This document shows positions 48,654 to 58,354 of a stretch of DNA of 60,737 bases, piece after piece (position 1 is the stretch's first letter; every line of letters begins with the position of its first letter). A program made the translations under genes and the position numbers. The notes under the pieces were generated by a model. The model had not been told where the DNA came from. It was given only the letters and a program-made list of their open reading frames with translations, and did not search any database. The DNA lies in assembly GCF_002015035.1 (NCBI RefSeq), contig NZ_MUXY01000023.1:1-60737 (forward strand), written 5' to 3'. Source of the DNA: Haemophilus parahaemolyticus. GTDB taxonomy: Bacteria; Pseudomonadota; Gammaproteobacteria; Enterobacterales; Pasteurellaceae.

Positions 48654-48719
48654 CGTAGGAGAGGGGTTTATCCCCTCCCAATTAAAGAATATCGGGCGGG
48701 GATAAACCCCGCCCCTACG
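48654..48719. repeat. BIME-like inverted pair of palindromic repeats
   Basis: The left unit reads CGTAGGAGAGGGGTTTATCC and continues CCTCCC. The right unit on the other strand reads CGTAGGGGCGGGGTTTATCC and continues CCGCCC. The two are separated by about 14 bases. This is the clearest copy of the family also seen at 20162-20228, 19331-19356 and 60565-60590. It lies between recF and dnaN. Confidence 0.8.
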
Positions 48720-48750
48720 CAAAGAGCAATGTTGCTGCTAGGATAAACAA

Positions 48751-49854
48751 CTACAACCTCATTGGCATAATCACATATTCTGCAGTGTTATTATCACAAT
48801 CTTCAATTAAACAACTTGAGCTTGCATCCACTAGGCTAAAACGCACGCGTTCACATTTGAGCGTATTTAACACATCCAACACATAGCTCACGTTGAATCC
48901 AACTTCCATCGCAGGGCTTTGGTAGTTCACATCGATGATCTCTTCTGCCTCTTCTTGTTCTGGATTGTTGGCTGTAATTTTGAGTACATCTTGTTCAAGT
49001 GTTAAACGCACGCCACGGAATTTTTCGTTTGATAAAATCGCTGCACGCATTAAAGCTCGACGAAGCACTTCAGTATCCGCTTCTAAAATACGATCTGCAT
49101 TACGAGGTAAAACTCTACGGTAATCAGGGAAACGCCCATCAATCAATTTTGACGTAAACACTACGTCATTCATCGTTACACGAATATTGCTTGAGCCAAT
49201 CTCTAAACGCACGATTTCGTTGCTTACACTTAACAAGCGGGAGAGTTCTAATGCTGCTTTACGAGGCACGATTACAGAGTGTGAAACCAGCTCTTGCGTG
49301 AGTGGCATTGTGCAGACCGCAAGGCGATGCCCATCGGTTGCAACTGCGCGCAATAAATTGCCTTCGGTTTCGAATTTCATTCCATTTAAGAAATAACGAG
49401 CATCTTGGTTCGCCATTGAGAATTGGGTGGCATCAATTAAACGAGCAAAAGTGGCTTGTTCAAGGCTGAAATCCACTTCTGGCGTCCAATCCATTAAATT
49501 TGGATACTCGCTTGCAGGTAAAGTCGCTAAACTAAATTTACTGCGACCTGCTTTAACTATGGCTTTATCCTCCTCGAACTGCACCGAAATGAGGCTATCT
49601 TCAGGCAAACTCTTCGAAATATCCAAGAATTTCTTGGCAGGAATGGTAAATTTTCCTGAAAAATCGACCGCTTGAGCTAATTGGGCTTGGGTGCTTAGCT
49701 CCACCTCTAAGTCTGTTCCCGTAAGAGAAAGGCGATCGCCTTCTACTTCAAGCAAAATGTTGTTAATGATAGGCAACGTTGGACGGCTTGCAAGTACACC
49801 GCACACTTGTTGCAAGGGTTTGAGTAACTGTTCTCTGGTAATCGTAAATAACAT
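48751..49854 (-). CDS. dnaN: DNA polymerase III beta sliding clamp
   Basis: Ring-shaped processivity clamp of the replicase. The 367-residue protein starts MLFTITREQLLKPLQQVCG, matching E. coli DnaN. It has three repeated clamp domains and ends YVIMPMRL, the conserved C-terminal MPMRL region. The ATG at 49854 is used because AGGA is correctly spaced from it; the ATG at 49860 touches that site. It is 21 bases downstream of dnaA. Confidence 0.98.
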   Translation of the reverse strand: MLFTITREQLLKPLQQVCGVLASRPTLPIINNILLEVEGDRLSLTGTDLEVELSTQAQLAQAVDFSGKFTIPAKKFLDISKSLPEDSLISVQFEEDKAIVKAGRSKFSLATLPASEYPNLMDWTPEVDFSLEQATFARLIDATQFSMANQDARYFLNGMKFETEGNLLRAVATDGHRLAVCTMPLTQELVSHSVIVPRKAALELSRLLSVSNEIVRLEIGSSNIRVTMNDVVFTSKLIDGRFPDYRRVLPRNADRILEADTEVLRRALMRAAILSNEKFRGVRLTLEQDVLKITANNPEQEEAEEIIDVNYQSPAMEVGFNVSYVLDVLNTLKCERVRFSLVDASSSCLIEDCDNNTAEYVIMPMRL

Positions 49855-49875
49855 AACCATTCCTAATCGTCGTTT

Positions 49876-51207
49876 TTATGATGATAATTTGCGTGTTAAA
49901 AGAGTGTAATCTTCTTGGATACTGGTATCAGTATCACGTAATTCTGCAATGGTTTTGCAAGCGTGCATCACGGTGGTGTGGTCACGTCCGCCGAACTCTC
50001 GCCCAATTTCTGGCAAGCTATGATTGGTCAGCTCTTTTGCTAATGCCATTGCGATTTGTCGTGGACGCGCAATGGTTCGTGTGCGACTTTTCGATTTAAT
50101 ATCTGCCAATTTAATGTTGTAATGATCCGCCACCACGCGCTGAATATTTTCGATCGTAATCAGCTGTTCATAAGCAGCAAAACGGTCGCGTAATACTTCA
50201 CGTGCCATATCAATCGTAATTGGGCGGTGAGTTACCGTCTGCCACGCAATAACAGAGTTTAACGCCCCTTCGAGTTCACGCACGTGAGTACGTAATTTTT
50301 GTCCGATCAAATAGGCTACATCTTCTAACAATTCCACGCCTCGTTCTTCCGCTTTTTTACGCAAAATCGCCACGCGGGTTTCTAATTCTGGCGGTTCGAT
50401 CGTAGAGCTAATCCCACAGCTAAGACGCGATTTAATCAGCGGATCAATACCTTCAATATTTTTCGGGTAAACGTTGGAGGTCAAGATCACTTGCTTACCT
50501 TGATCAAATAAGGCGTTTAACAAGTGTAAAAATTCCTCTTGTACCTTCGGCTTATCCGCCAAAAACTGAATATCATCGATCATTAATACATCCAATGAGC
50601 GGTAGAATTTTTTGAGTTTATCCGCTTCTTGGCTGTTAGTGTTGATCGCTTTCAAAATATCGCGATAAAAACGTTCCGAATGAATATAGAGAATACGTAA
50701 ATCTGGCGTTTTTTTAAGCAATGCATTGCCGATTGCATGCAAAAGGTGAGTTTTCCCCAAGCCCGTATTGGCGTAAAGAGACAATGGATTGCAATGACTC
50801 TGCCCCAGCTCATTTACTACCTGTTGTGATACCGCTTTGGCAAGCTGGTTTGAGCGACCTTGTACAAAGTTATCGAAGTGCTGACCTGGGTTAATTCCCG
50901 TTTTAAATGTACCCGTAGCAGGATCTTGCTGAGTATTCTGTGTTGCTTCCACGCGTTTTTCATTCGGGCGAATCCCCACGCGAGTGGTAACGATCAACGC
51001 CTCATTTTTGGACAAAAAACGGGCAAGATCAATGATCTCATTCAAGAAATTATCTTTTACCCATTTCTCAACAAACTGATTTTGAGCATAAAGCGTTAAT
51101 TCTCCATCGCTAAAACTCGCCTGTAACGGGCGTAGCCAAGTGCTGTAGTCCGTAGACGATACTTTTGATTGTAAATGATTAAGGCAATCTGCCCAAAGAG
51201 AAGACAC
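49876..51207 (-). CDS. dnaA: Chromosomal replication initiator DnaA
   Basis: AAA+ initiator that melts oriC. The 443-residue protein has Walker A NTGLGKTHLLHA, Walker B LMIDDIQFL, the sensor/initiator region, and the C-terminal DnaA-box-binding HTH signature GGRDHTTVMHACKTI. It heads dnaA-dnaN-recF. In the 165-base region shared with prfA there are only poor matches to DnaA boxes (for example TGTGGAAAT at about 51260), so autoregulation is possible. No oriC-like cluster of boxes is seen. Confidence 0.98.
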   Translation of the reverse strand: MSSLWADCLNHLQSKVSSTDYSTWLRPLQASFSDGELTLYAQNQFVEKWVKDNFLNEIIDLARFLSKNEALIVTTRVGIRPNEKRVEATQNTQQDPATGTFKTGINPGQHFDNFVQGRSNQLAKAVSQQVVNELGQSHCNPLSLYANTGLGKTHLLHAIGNALLKKTPDLRILYIHSERFYRDILKAINTNSQEADKLKKFYRSLDVLMIDDIQFLADKPKVQEEFLHLLNALFDQGKQVILTSNVYPKNIEGIDPLIKSRLSCGISSTIEPPELETRVAILRKKAEERGVELLEDVAYLIGQKLRTHVRELEGALNSVIAWQTVTHRPITIDMAREVLRDRFAAYEQLITIENIQRVVADHYNIKLADIKSKSRTRTIARPRQIAMALAKELTNHSLPEIGREFGGRDHTTVMHACKTIAELRDTDTSIQEDYTLLTRKLSS

Positions 51208-51372
51208 GATTTACTCCCAAAACTTGTGAAAAAGGTTGTCTATAATACCTTAAAATCTTGTGGAAATCTTGCAAATTTTTCAGAAAAAATTACCGCTTGT
51301 TTTTCTTCAAGCAATTTGCGGAAATTTCCGCTATAATTCGCCTCATTTACATCCATTACATAAAAGAAAACA

Positions 51373-52455
51373 ATGAAAGAATCCATCATTAGCAAGTTAG
51401 AAAGTTTAAGTGAACGCCACGAAGAGTTACAGGCATTGTTAGGCGATGCCTCGGTAATCTCAGATCAAGACAAATTCCGTGCTTATTCTAAAGAATATTC
51501 TCAATTAGAAGAGGTAGTTAGCACTTTCAATCGCTGGAAAAAGCTCAACAACGACATTGAAGATGCACAAATCCTATTAGATGATCCTGATATGAAAGAA
51601 ATTGCCGAAGAAGAGATCGCAGAAAACAAAGCCGAAATTGAGCAGCTTGAGCAACACTTGCAGATTCTCTTACTGCCGAAAGATCCGAACGATGAATACA
51701 ACGCCTTCTTAGAAATCCGTGCGGGAACGGGCGGTGATGAAGCGGGTATTTTCGCAGGCGATTTATATCGTATGTACAGCCGTTATTGCGAAAGTAAACG
51801 CTGGCGTATCGAAGAGCTTTCTGCCAATGAAAGCGAACAGGGCGGATACAAAGAGATCATCGTGAAAATTTCAGGTGAAGGCGTGTATGGTCAGCTTAAA
51901 TTTGAATCAGGTGGTCACCGCGTACAACGCGTACCAAAAACCGAATCGCAAGGGCGTATTCACACCTCAGCTTGTACCGTAGCGGTAATGCCAGAATTAC
52001 CAGAATCGGAAATGCCAGAAATCAACCCAGCGGATTTGCGTATTGATACTTACCGTTCATCAGGTGCGGGTGGTCAGCACGTTAATACCACCGACTCAGC
52101 AGTACGTATTACCCACCTTCCAACAGGGATTGTAGTAGAATGCCAAGACGAGCGTTCACAGCATAAAAATAAAGCGAAAGCGTTGGCAGTATTGGCTTCA
52201 CGCATTGTGCAAGTTGAACAAGAACGTCAAGCAGCAGAACAAGCAGACACCCGCCGTAACTTACTTGGTTCAGGCGACCGTTCGGATAAAATCCGTACTT
52301 ACAACTACCCGCAAGGTCGTGTGACGGATCATCGCATCAACCTTACTGTTTACCGCTTAGATGAAGTAATGAACGGTAAAATTGATGAGTTGATTCAACC
52401 AATCATTACTGAATATCAAGCTGACCAATTAGCTGCGTTATCTGAAAATGCATAA
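51373..52455 (+). CDS. prfA: Peptide chain release factor 1
   Basis: Terminates translation at UAA and UAG. The 360-residue protein has the GGQ motif in [14 protein letters not shown] and the stop-recognition region around [15 protein letters not shown]. Length is normal. It is divergent from dnaA. prmC (hemK), which methylates the GGQ glutamine and often follows prfA, is not next here; a lipoprotein gene is. A terminator follows the stop. Confidence 0.98.
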   Translation: MKESIISKLESLSERHEELQALLGDASVISDQDKFRAYSKEYSQLEEVVSTFNRWKKLNNDIEDAQILLDDPDMKEIAEEEIAENKAEIEQLEQHLQILLLPKDPNDEYNAFLEIRAGTGGDEAGIFAGDLYRMYSRYCESKRWRIEELSANESEQGGYKEIIVKISGEGVYGQLKFESGGHRVQRVPKTESQGRIHTSACTVAVMPELPESEMPEINPADLRIDTYRSSGAGGQHVNTTDSAVRITHLPTGIVVECQDERSQHKNKAKALAVLASRIVQVEQERQAAEQADTRRNLLGSGDRSDKIRTYNYPQGRVTDHRINLTVYRLDEVMNGKIDELIQPIITEYQADQLAALSENA

Positions 52456-52461
52456 TAAATT

Positions 52462-52487
52462 TGCCCTCATTTCGAGGGCATGAAATT
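52462..52487 (+). terminator. prfA terminator
   Basis: A 7-bp stem TGCCCTC/GAGGGCA with an ATTTC loop. The following sequence TGAAATTTTA is only moderately T-rich. Confidence 0.75.
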
Positions 52488-52501
52488 TTAAGGAAATCAA
52501 A

Positions 52502-53077
52502 ATGTTAAAACATTTATCGATCATCTTTTCGTTTTTTTTGACCGCTTGTACAAACTCTATTTTCACTTCAAACACTAACTCATCACAACATCAAAGCTCA
52601 TCATCAACTCAATACCCGACACAATCATCTTCTGTGGAACGAAATTATTTTGTAGGTCTCTGGGCCTGTGAAATGAATGGGGGCAATATCGGATCATCGA
52701 ATACCGTGCAACTTGCTCAAGATGGCTATGTTTCTTATCTTGGCACATTTACTATTCCCAAAGAAGATCCATTATTTCAATATCAGCTAGAGCGTATTGG
52801 TACTTGGGCTTTTGCTAGCGACATATTGACCTATCAATTTAACAAAAGCAGTTTCACCCGAGCACATACTTTTGAGATGTTGAAGAAAATTAAAACAGAT
52901 AAAAATCTGAATGCAGAAGAGAATACGACTTTTGATGGACTTTCTGCTCAAATGAATAATTCAAGCAACAGACCTGTTTCTCTTGAGGTGAGTAATTTTA
53001 CTGATCAAAGTTTTGTAATTACGCAAAAATTACCTGAAATAACAAGAACTGGAATTTGCCAAAGAATCGTAAAATAG
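52502..53077 (+). CDS. Hypothetical lipoprotein
   Basis: A 191-residue lipoprotein precursor with lipobox LTAC (Cys16), then a Ser/Gln/Thr-rich linker (residues 17-48) and a beta-rich domain starting RNYFVGLWACEMNGG. That domain, with a strand order of target/deviation type (GTWAFASDILTYQF), recalls small lipocalin-like lipoproteins, but I do not recognise the family. An AAGGAAAT site precedes the ATG. A perfect uptake sequence (52541-52549) encodes part of the lipobox, and a T8 run (52532-52539) lies in the signal-peptide codons. Confidence 0.75.
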   Translation: MLKHLSIIFSFFLTACTNSIFTSNTNSSQHQSSSSTQYPTQSSSVERNYFVGLWACEMNGGNIGSSNTVQLAQDGYVSYLGTFTIPKEDPLFQYQLERIGTWAFASDILTYQFNKSSFTRAHTFEMLKKIKTDKNLNAEENTTFDGLSAQMNNSSNRPVSLEVSNFTDQSFVITQKLPEITRTGICQRIVK

Positions 53078-53087
53078 AAATGTAATG

Positions 53088-53119
53088 TGCTTAACGCCTT
53101 AGTAACAGGGCGTTAAGCA
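53088..53119 (+). terminator. Terminator after the lipoprotein gene
   Basis: An 11-bp perfect stem TGCTTAACGCC/GGCGTTAAGCA. There is no long T run, but the following bases TATCTTATAT are AT-rich. Confidence 0.8.
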
Positions 53120-53151
53120 TATCTTATATAAAATCAGATAAATCCTACCAT

Positions 53152-53244
53152 CTATTCAAACAGATTCCGATCTATCTCTTCCGTTTGCTGAATCAGCTCA
53201 CTGGTAGACCATTGCAACCCATTTGCAAGTTTAAAAATTGTCAT
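53152..53244 (-). pseudogene. C-terminal fragment of an XRE-type regulator
   Basis: Read on the minus strand it gives MTIFKLANGLQWSTSELIQQ and then TEEIDRNLFE before a stop. This matches the last helix and tail of Cro/CI-type HTH domains (LFKLAxALxxxxSEL). The recognition helix is absent. It is a 30-codon remnant, not a working gene, in the 326-base gap between the lipoprotein and ccmF. The rest of that gap holds the terminator at 53088 and the repeat at 53331. Confidence 0.55.
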
Positions 53245-53330
53245 TAAATAAGAGTTGCCCTATTTACAAATCTTCTGGAAAATCTTACCGCTTTTTATCA
53301 TAGATATATCCATATGTTCCCCATCTTATT

Positions 53331-53392
53331 TTCTGCCAAATCTTCCTTCCCCCTCTTTAGCAAAGAGGGGAGAAGAAATTTGACAGGAGTGA
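53331..53392. repeat. Palindromic intergenic element, copy 2
   Basis: A 9-bp stem CCCCTCTTT/AAAGAGGGG (53350-53370) is flanked by CAAATCTTC and GAAGAAATTTG. Outer edges CCAAATCT and ATTTG-CAGGAGTGATT match the element at 17842-17893, so both belong to one family with variable centres. It lies just after the ccmF stop. Confidence 0.7.
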
Positions 53393-53403
53393 TTTACGGA
53401 AAA

Positions 53404-55350
53404 TTATTTCTCTTCCTTCACCCGAATCCGATAACGTTTATCTAGCATACAGAGCAAGCCACCCAATGCCATAAACACACCACCAAGCCAAATCCAGCGA
53501 ATGAATGGTTTGTAGTAAAGGCGTAAGCCCCAAGATCCGTCGTCAAGTTGTTCGCCTAATGCCGCATATAAATCACGGGTGAAACCCCAGTCGATAGCTG
53601 CTTCGGTCATTCCCATTTTACTGACGTTGTAAAACCGTTTTTCTGCGTGAAGCGTGGCTTCTAGTTTACCGTTGCGGGTGATTTCAATATCTGCCGTACC
53701 ACCTTGGTAGTTCGCACCATCAGTAATTTTCAAGCCTTTAAAGGTGAAGTTGTAATCCAAAATCTGCACACTATCGCCTTCACGCATTCGCACATCTTTT
53801 TCGATGCTGAAATTATGGCTCATCGCAATGCCAAACACGGTCATCGCCACACCTAAGTGAGCGAATACCATTCCCCAGTGAGAACGAGAAAGTTTGAATA
53901 TGCCCGTCAAAAATGAATGACGATGTGTGGCACGAGTGTGCATTTCATACAGGCTTAAAATCACGATAATCGCCGACATCATCACGCCCATTACCGATGT
54001 AGCAGTAATACGATCACCCACTAAATAAGGTAAGCTAAAGCCGAGTGCAATCATCATCACCAGCGAAATCATCACAGGCGTGCGGATTGCCGAGATTTCA
54101 TCACGTCGCCATTTTACTAGCGGTCCAATGCCTAAAATAAAGGCGAACGGTGCCATTAAAATCAGGAACATCTGGTTAAAAAACGGTGCACCGATAGAGA
54201 CAGAGCCCAAGCCGATTTGCTTGTGAATAAGCGGTAAAATCGTACCTAAAAAGACCACCGATAAAAACGCCATCAACATAACATTATTCAATAACAACAA
54301 GCTTTCACGTGAATAACGTTGGTAGTTGTCCAAACTTTTGATTTTCGTCCCTTGGAACGCATAAAGCAGTAGCGAGCCGCCAATCACAAACACCAAATAC
54401 GCCAAAATGTATAAACCGCGAGTTGGATCAGAAGCAAAGGCGTGAACCGACACCAGAATACCAGAACGTACCAAGAATGTACCAAGTAAGCAGAGCGAGA
54501 AAGCCAGAATGGCAAGCAATACCGTCCACGCTTTGAAGGTACTGCGTTTTTCAGTTACCGCCAAGGAGTGAATCAGCGCCGTGCCTGCCAACCAAGGCAT
54601 TAAGGACGCATTTTCCACAGGATCCCAGAACCACCAGCCGCCCCAGCCGAGTTCGTAATACGCCCACCAAGAGCCAAGCACAATACCGAGGGTGAGGAAA
54701 ACCCACGCTGCCATTGTCCACGGGCGAGACCATCTTGCCCACGCGGTGTCGAGCTTGCCCGTCATCAATGAGGCAATCGCAAAGGCGAAAGCGACCGAAA
54801 ATCCTACATATCCCATATAAAGCAGTGGCGGGTGGAAAATCAAGCCAACATCTTGCAACATCGGGTTAAGTTCACGACCATCGGCAGGGAAATCAGGGAA
54901 GGTACGGTTAAATGGGTTCGAGCTGAAAATAATGAACACCATAAAGCCAATGCTGATTAAGCCCATCACGCTCAACACGCGTGCCACGGCTTCCTCTGGC
55001 ATTTTACGGGTAAAGGTCGCTACGCCTACCGCCCAGAGTGCCAACAACCAAATCCAGAGCAACAATGAACCTTCGTGCGATCCCCACACTGCCGATAAAC
55101 GATATTGCAGTGGCAAGGTTGAGTTCGAGTTGTTCACGACATATTGCACGCTAAAATCATTCACAGCGAATAAGTAGAATAACGAACCAAACGAAAGCGA
55201 CAACGCCAAGAACATCGCCCAAGTGAGCGGACGACCCAACGCCATTAGCTTCGCATTGCCTTTTTCAGCTCCAACAAGCGGTAAAATTGCTAAGAAAATT
55301 GACAAAGCGAGTGCCAAGGCTAAGCCATAATTGCCAAGTTCCGCAATCAT
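53404..55350 (-). CDS. ccmF: Cytochrome c maturation / heme lyase subunit CcmF
   Basis: Large inner-membrane subunit of the System I heme lyase, joining heme from holo-CcmE to apocytochrome c. The 648-residue protein has about 15 hydrophobic segments and the conserved tryptophan-rich WWD motif [18 protein letters not shown] (about residues 233-250) that handles heme. Length matches CcmF. Its start overlaps the ccmE stop by 4 bases. It is the last ccm gene here: ccmG and ccmH do not follow. Confidence 0.97.
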   Translation of the reverse strand: MIAELGNYGLALALALSIFLAILPLVGAEKGNAKLMALGRPLTWAMFLALSLSFGSLFYLFAVNDFSVQYVVNNSNSTLPLQYRLSAVWGSHEGSLLLWIWLLALWAVGVATFTRKMPEEAVARVLSVMGLISIGFMVFIIFSSNPFNRTFPDFPADGRELNPMLQDVGLIFHPPLLYMGYVGFSVAFAFAIASLMTGKLDTAWARWSRPWTMAAWVFLTLGIVLGSWWAYYELGWGGWWFWDPVENASLMPWLAGTALIHSLAVTEKRSTFKAWTVLLAILAFSLCLLGTFLVRSGILVSVHAFASDPTRGLYILAYLVFVIGGSLLLYAFQGTKIKSLDNYQRYSRESLLLLNNVMLMAFLSVVFLGTILPLIHKQIGLGSVSIGAPFFNQMFLILMAPFAFILGIGPLVKWRRDEISAIRTPVMISLVMMIALGFSLPYLVGDRITATSVMGVMMSAIIVILSLYEMHTRATHRHSFLTGIFKLSRSHWGMVFAHLGVAMTVFGIAMSHNFSIEKDVRMREGDSVQILDYNFTFKGLKITDGANYQGGTADIEITRNGKLEATLHAEKRFYNVSKMGMTEAAIDWGFTRDLYAALGEQLDDGSWGLRLYYKPFIRWIWLGGVFMALGGLLCMLDKRYRIRVKEEK

Positions 55351-55892
55351 TTGCTTTCTCCTTGCAAGGTTTTCAGCGTGCGTTCAATTTCGGCTTTATC
55401 GTGTTCTGATTCACCTTTTAAATCCGCTTCTGAAATTCCCATCGCACCATGTTGTTGCTTCATTTTATCGCCCAACTCAGGTGGCATATAGTTTTCATCG
55501 TGTTTCGCCAACACCTCTGTAGCACGCAAACGAGTTGGCTCAACCAATACACCTTGTGCCACAATACCTTGCCCTTCACGGAATAAATCAGGCAAAATGC
55601 CTTCATATTCAATCGTAACTGCAGGACCGATGTCGTTCACATCAAATTCGACTTTAAGCGTTTTCGGATCGCGTTTTACCGTGCCTTCCATCACCATCCC
55701 ACCTACGCGGATACGTTGCCCCACTTCTGGTTTCTGGTTCGGATCATCGTTTTTACCTTGTACGATTTCAGAAGGCGTATAGAACAGGTCGATGTTTTGA
55801 CTCAGTGCATACAGCGTTAAGCCAATTGCCGCGCCTACGCCCGCGAGCACCAATAACACGATTTTTAATCGAGATTTACGTCTTGGATTCAT
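55347..55892 (-). CDS. ccmE: Periplasmic heme chaperone CcmE
   Basis: Membrane-anchored chaperone that binds heme covalently and delivers it to CcmF. The 181-residue protein starts with [20 protein letters not shown], one membrane anchor (about 9-29), then an OB-fold domain. The heme-binding His lies in [13 protein letters not shown]. The Lys/Glu-rich tail is typical. It overlaps ccmF by 4 bases. Confidence 0.97.
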   Translation of the reverse strand: MNPRRKSRLKIVLLVLAGVGAAIGLTLYALSQNIDLFYTPSEIVQGKNDDPNQKPEVGQRIRVGGMVMEGTVKRDPKTLKVEFDVNDIGPAVTIEYEGILPDLFREGQGIVAQGVLVEPTRLRATEVLAKHDENYMPPELGDKMKQQHGAMGISEADLKGESEHDKAEIERTLKTLQGESK

Positions 55893-55953
55893 TTTTTACC
55901 CACACAAAAATTAAAATATGCAAAAAGAAACAAGAAATTGACCGCTTGAAAGG

Positions 55954-56148
55954 CTATTTCTTCGCTTGAGCCTCACGAGCTAACGCTTTCTTCACTTGAG
56001 CCACAATCTGCTTTTGCTCACGCTTTGATTGCCAAATCAGCCATCCCATTGCCACAAAAGATATGCCGTAAGAAAGCCACACATAGAAACCGTAATTTCC
56101 CATTGCGAAGAAATCCGCAAGAGAATCAAATTGAAATTGAAGTTGCAT
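55954..56148 (-). CDS. ccmD: Heme exporter protein D CcmD
   Basis: A 64-residue single-span membrane protein (about 20-40, YVWLSYGISFVAMGWLIW) with a basic C-terminal tail. It is needed to release holo-CcmE from CcmC. It has the usual size and position between ccmC and ccmE. Confidence 0.93.
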   Translation of the reverse strand: MQLQFQFDSLADFFAMGNYGFYVWLSYGISFVAMGWLIWQSKREQKQIVAQVKKALAREAQAKK

Positions 56149-56159
56149 CCTATTCTCCG

Positions 56160-56900
56160 TTACTTAAAGTTGCTCACTAAGGCTTTTACCCAAGGGCGTT
56201 TGCGTTCATCTTGTAATAATGCAATGCGATAACGCCAGATGCTGAACCAAGCGGTAAACAAAAGGCTGCCGAAAATCGCCAGCAATAGCGGAATCAACAT
56301 TTCGATTGCCATTGAAGGTTTATCTAATTTCGTGATCGTCGCCCCTTGGTGCAAGGTGTTCCACCACTCTACTGAGAAATGAATGATCGGTAAGTTAATC
56401 ACCCCCACCACAGCGAGCACCCCCGCCGCTTTAGCACCTGTTTGTTTATCTTGGAAAGCTGAGTAGAGTGCCATTACACCGATATAGAGGAAGAAAAGCA
56501 CAAGTGCAGAGGTTAAACGAGCATCCCACACCCACCAAGTGCCCCACATTGGTTTCCCCCAGATTGCTCCTGTTACAAGCGAAATAAAGGCAAACACCAA
56601 GCCGATTGGTGCCATTGAAATCATTGCGAGGTTTGCTTGACGAATTTGCCACACCAACGCAATTAGACCTGCTAATGCCATTGAACCATACACACCCATC
56701 GACCAAATCGCAGCGGGCACGTGAATAAAGATGATACGATAGCTCTCGCCCTGTTGGTAATCTTTTGGGGCGAAGGCTAAGCCTAAAACGAAGGCGATTG
56801 CCAGCAAGATCAGGCTTAAATAGCCAATCGCAGGCTGAATTTTCCCTAGCAAGCGATATTGCGTTTCAGGCTTAGCGTAGGGATGCAGAAATTTCCACAT
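56160..56900 (-). CDS. ccmC: Heme transporter/attachment protein CcmC
   Basis: Inner-membrane protein that presents heme to CcmE. From this start it is 246 residues with six hydrophobic segments and the WWD motif MWGTWWVWDARLTSAL. Heme-ligand histidines are in FIHVPAAIWSM and INLPIIHFSVEWWNTLHQG. The ATG at 56900 (MWKFLHPY) matches E. coli CcmC and has GGAG upstream. An in-frame start at 56930 adds ten residues without support. Confidence 0.96.
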   Translation of the reverse strand: MWKFLHPYAKPETQYRLLGKIQPAIGYLSLILLAIAFVLGLAFAPKDYQQGESYRIIFIHVPAAIWSMGVYGSMALAGLIALVWQIRQANLAMISMAPIGLVFAFISLVTGAIWGKPMWGTWWVWDARLTSALVLFFLYIGVMALYSAFQDKQTGAKAAGVLAVVGVINLPIIHFSVEWWNTLHQGATITKLDKPSMAIEMLIPLLLAIFGSLLFTAWFSIWRYRIALLQDERKRPWVKALVSNFK

Positions 56901-56947
56901 AGAAAAAGCTCCAAGTTGGTAAAATGTCAATTAAATCATACCGCTTG

Positions 56948-57610
56948 CTATTGCAGAGTGATGCGTAATGCTCCTGCAATCGCAAAAGGCGAAAAAGTTA
57001 AAGTAATGGCTAAAATCGCACCGATAATCGCAAGCTGACCGCTGTAGTTCATATTGATGGTTGCCGCTTCAAGCACTGCTGCTGCAAAAATCAACACAGG
57101 CAAAAAGAGCGGTAAAATCAGCAAGCTCAACAGCGTACCACCTTTTCGTAAACCAACGGTTAAAGCCACACCAATTGCCCCTAAACAGCTCAAAATTGGC
57201 GTACCTAATAACAGGGTGAGCACTAACGCCCACCACACATGAGCTTCAAGCGAGAGCAAAATCGCCGCAATAGGTGAAAGCAAAATCAGTGGTAATCCTG
57301 TCAGCAGCCAATGTGCTATGACTTTGGCAAGTGCCACTTGCGATAAGCCAACTGGCAACAACATCAATTGCTCTAATGAGCCATCTAAATAATCATCACG
57401 GAAAAGGCGCTCAAACGAGAGCAATGCTGATAATAATGCAGCAACCCACGCAATGCCTGAAGCGATTTTTCCCAGAAGTTCAGGATTTGGCCCCATCAAC
57501 AGCGGAAAAAGCGTAATCACGATCAAAAAAAACCAGAGCGGATTCAGAATTTCAGCAGGTCGACGAAATGCGATAGTTAATTCTCGTTGAATAATGTTCA
57601 ATAAAATCAT
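56948..57610 (-). CDS. ccmB: Heme exporter permease CcmB
   Basis: Membrane subunit of the CcmAB transporter, whose ATP hydrolysis releases holo-CcmE. The 220-residue protein has six hydrophobic segments and begins with MILLNIIQRELTIAFRRPAE, typical of CcmB. It overlaps the ccmA stop by 4 bases. CcmB length is normal. Confidence 0.96.
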   Translation of the reverse strand: MILLNIIQRELTIAFRRPAEILNPLWFFLIVITLFPLLMGPNPELLGKIASGIAWVAALLSALLSFERLFRDDYLDGSLEQLMLLPVGLSQVALAKVIAHWLLTGLPLILLSPIAAILLSLEAHVWWALVLTLLLGTPILSCLGAIGVALTVGLRKGGTLLSLLILPLFLPVLIFAAAVLEAATINMNYSGQLAIIGAILAITLTFSPFAIAGALRITLQ

Positions 57611-58239
57611 AGTTTAAATTGATCCAAAGAAATCGCTTTTAAATGAGGATTTTCGACCGCTTGATGACTAGTAAAAATCACCATTCCCCTATTTTGGCAA
57701 TGTTGTTCAATATGAGCGATTAAATCGGCTACACCTTTTTTATCAATCGCGGTGAACGGCTCATCTAAAATCCAAAGTTGCTGTTTGGTTAGCCACAATT
57801 TTGCCAATGCAACACGGCGTTGTTGCCCCGCAGAAAGATGCGAGCAAGGTAAATCTTCCCGCCCAACTAGTGCAACTTTTTCAAGTGCATGCCAAAGCGC
57901 TTCATCACTTAATGCTAAGCCCTGCACTTTTTGATAAAAACGTAAATTTTCCCACGGTGTCAATTCGGGTTTAATCCCTGCGTGATGCCCAAGATAAAAC
58001 AGCTCACTATAATATTCTTCGCGACATTTTTGGATTTTTTGACCATTCCAAAGCACTTCGCCTTCAGCAGGTAAAGCAAGCCCCGCTAAAATACGGAGTA
58101 AACTCGTTTTACCGATACCATTATGCCCTTCAATCTGCACCCAATCGCCTTGATTGAGCGTAAAAGAACAGCCTTCGAACAGACGATTTTCACCACGTTC
58201 GCAGGCAATATTATTGAGAGTTAGTACATTCGATTGCAT
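57607..58239 (-). CDS. ccmA: Heme exporter ATP-binding protein CcmA
   Basis: ABC ATPase of the CcmABCD complex. The 210-residue protein has Walker A GHNGIGKTSLL (about residues 38-48), signature LSAGQQRRVALAKL and Walker B LWILDEPFTAID. It is the first gene of the ccm operon. The 115-base region between hda and ccmA should carry its promoter; I see no clear sigma-70 match there. Confidence 0.96.
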   Translation of the reverse strand: MQSNVLTLNNIACERGENRLFEGCSFTLNQGDWVQIEGHNGIGKTSLLRILAGLALPAEGEVLWNGQKIQKCREEYYSELFYLGHHAGIKPELTPWENLRFYQKVQGLALSDEALWHALEKVALVGREDLPCSHLSAGQQRRVALAKLWLTKQQLWILDEPFTAIDKKGVADLIAHIEQHCQNRGMVIFTSHQAVENPHLKAISLDQFKL

Positions 58240-58354
58240 AACACGGATAGGGTATTAAAAGATAGGCAAGTTTACCATAATCAGTCTGATTAGCGTTAAA
58301 AACAACCTACCTATTTAGAGTGATCAATTTGTTTTAAAACAAATTTTTGTAAAT

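Noticed and set aside
51208..51372. oriC upstream of dnaA
   Set aside because: Only weak single DnaA-box-like matches are present and no AT-rich 13-mer cluster is seen. In Pasteurellaceae the origin need not lie beside dnaA.
58326..58345. 20-base AT palindrome after hda as a regulator site
   Set aside because: AATTTGTTTT/AAAACAAATT is perfect but purely AT-rich apart from two bases, and palindromes of this sort arise easily in such DNA; no function can be assigned.
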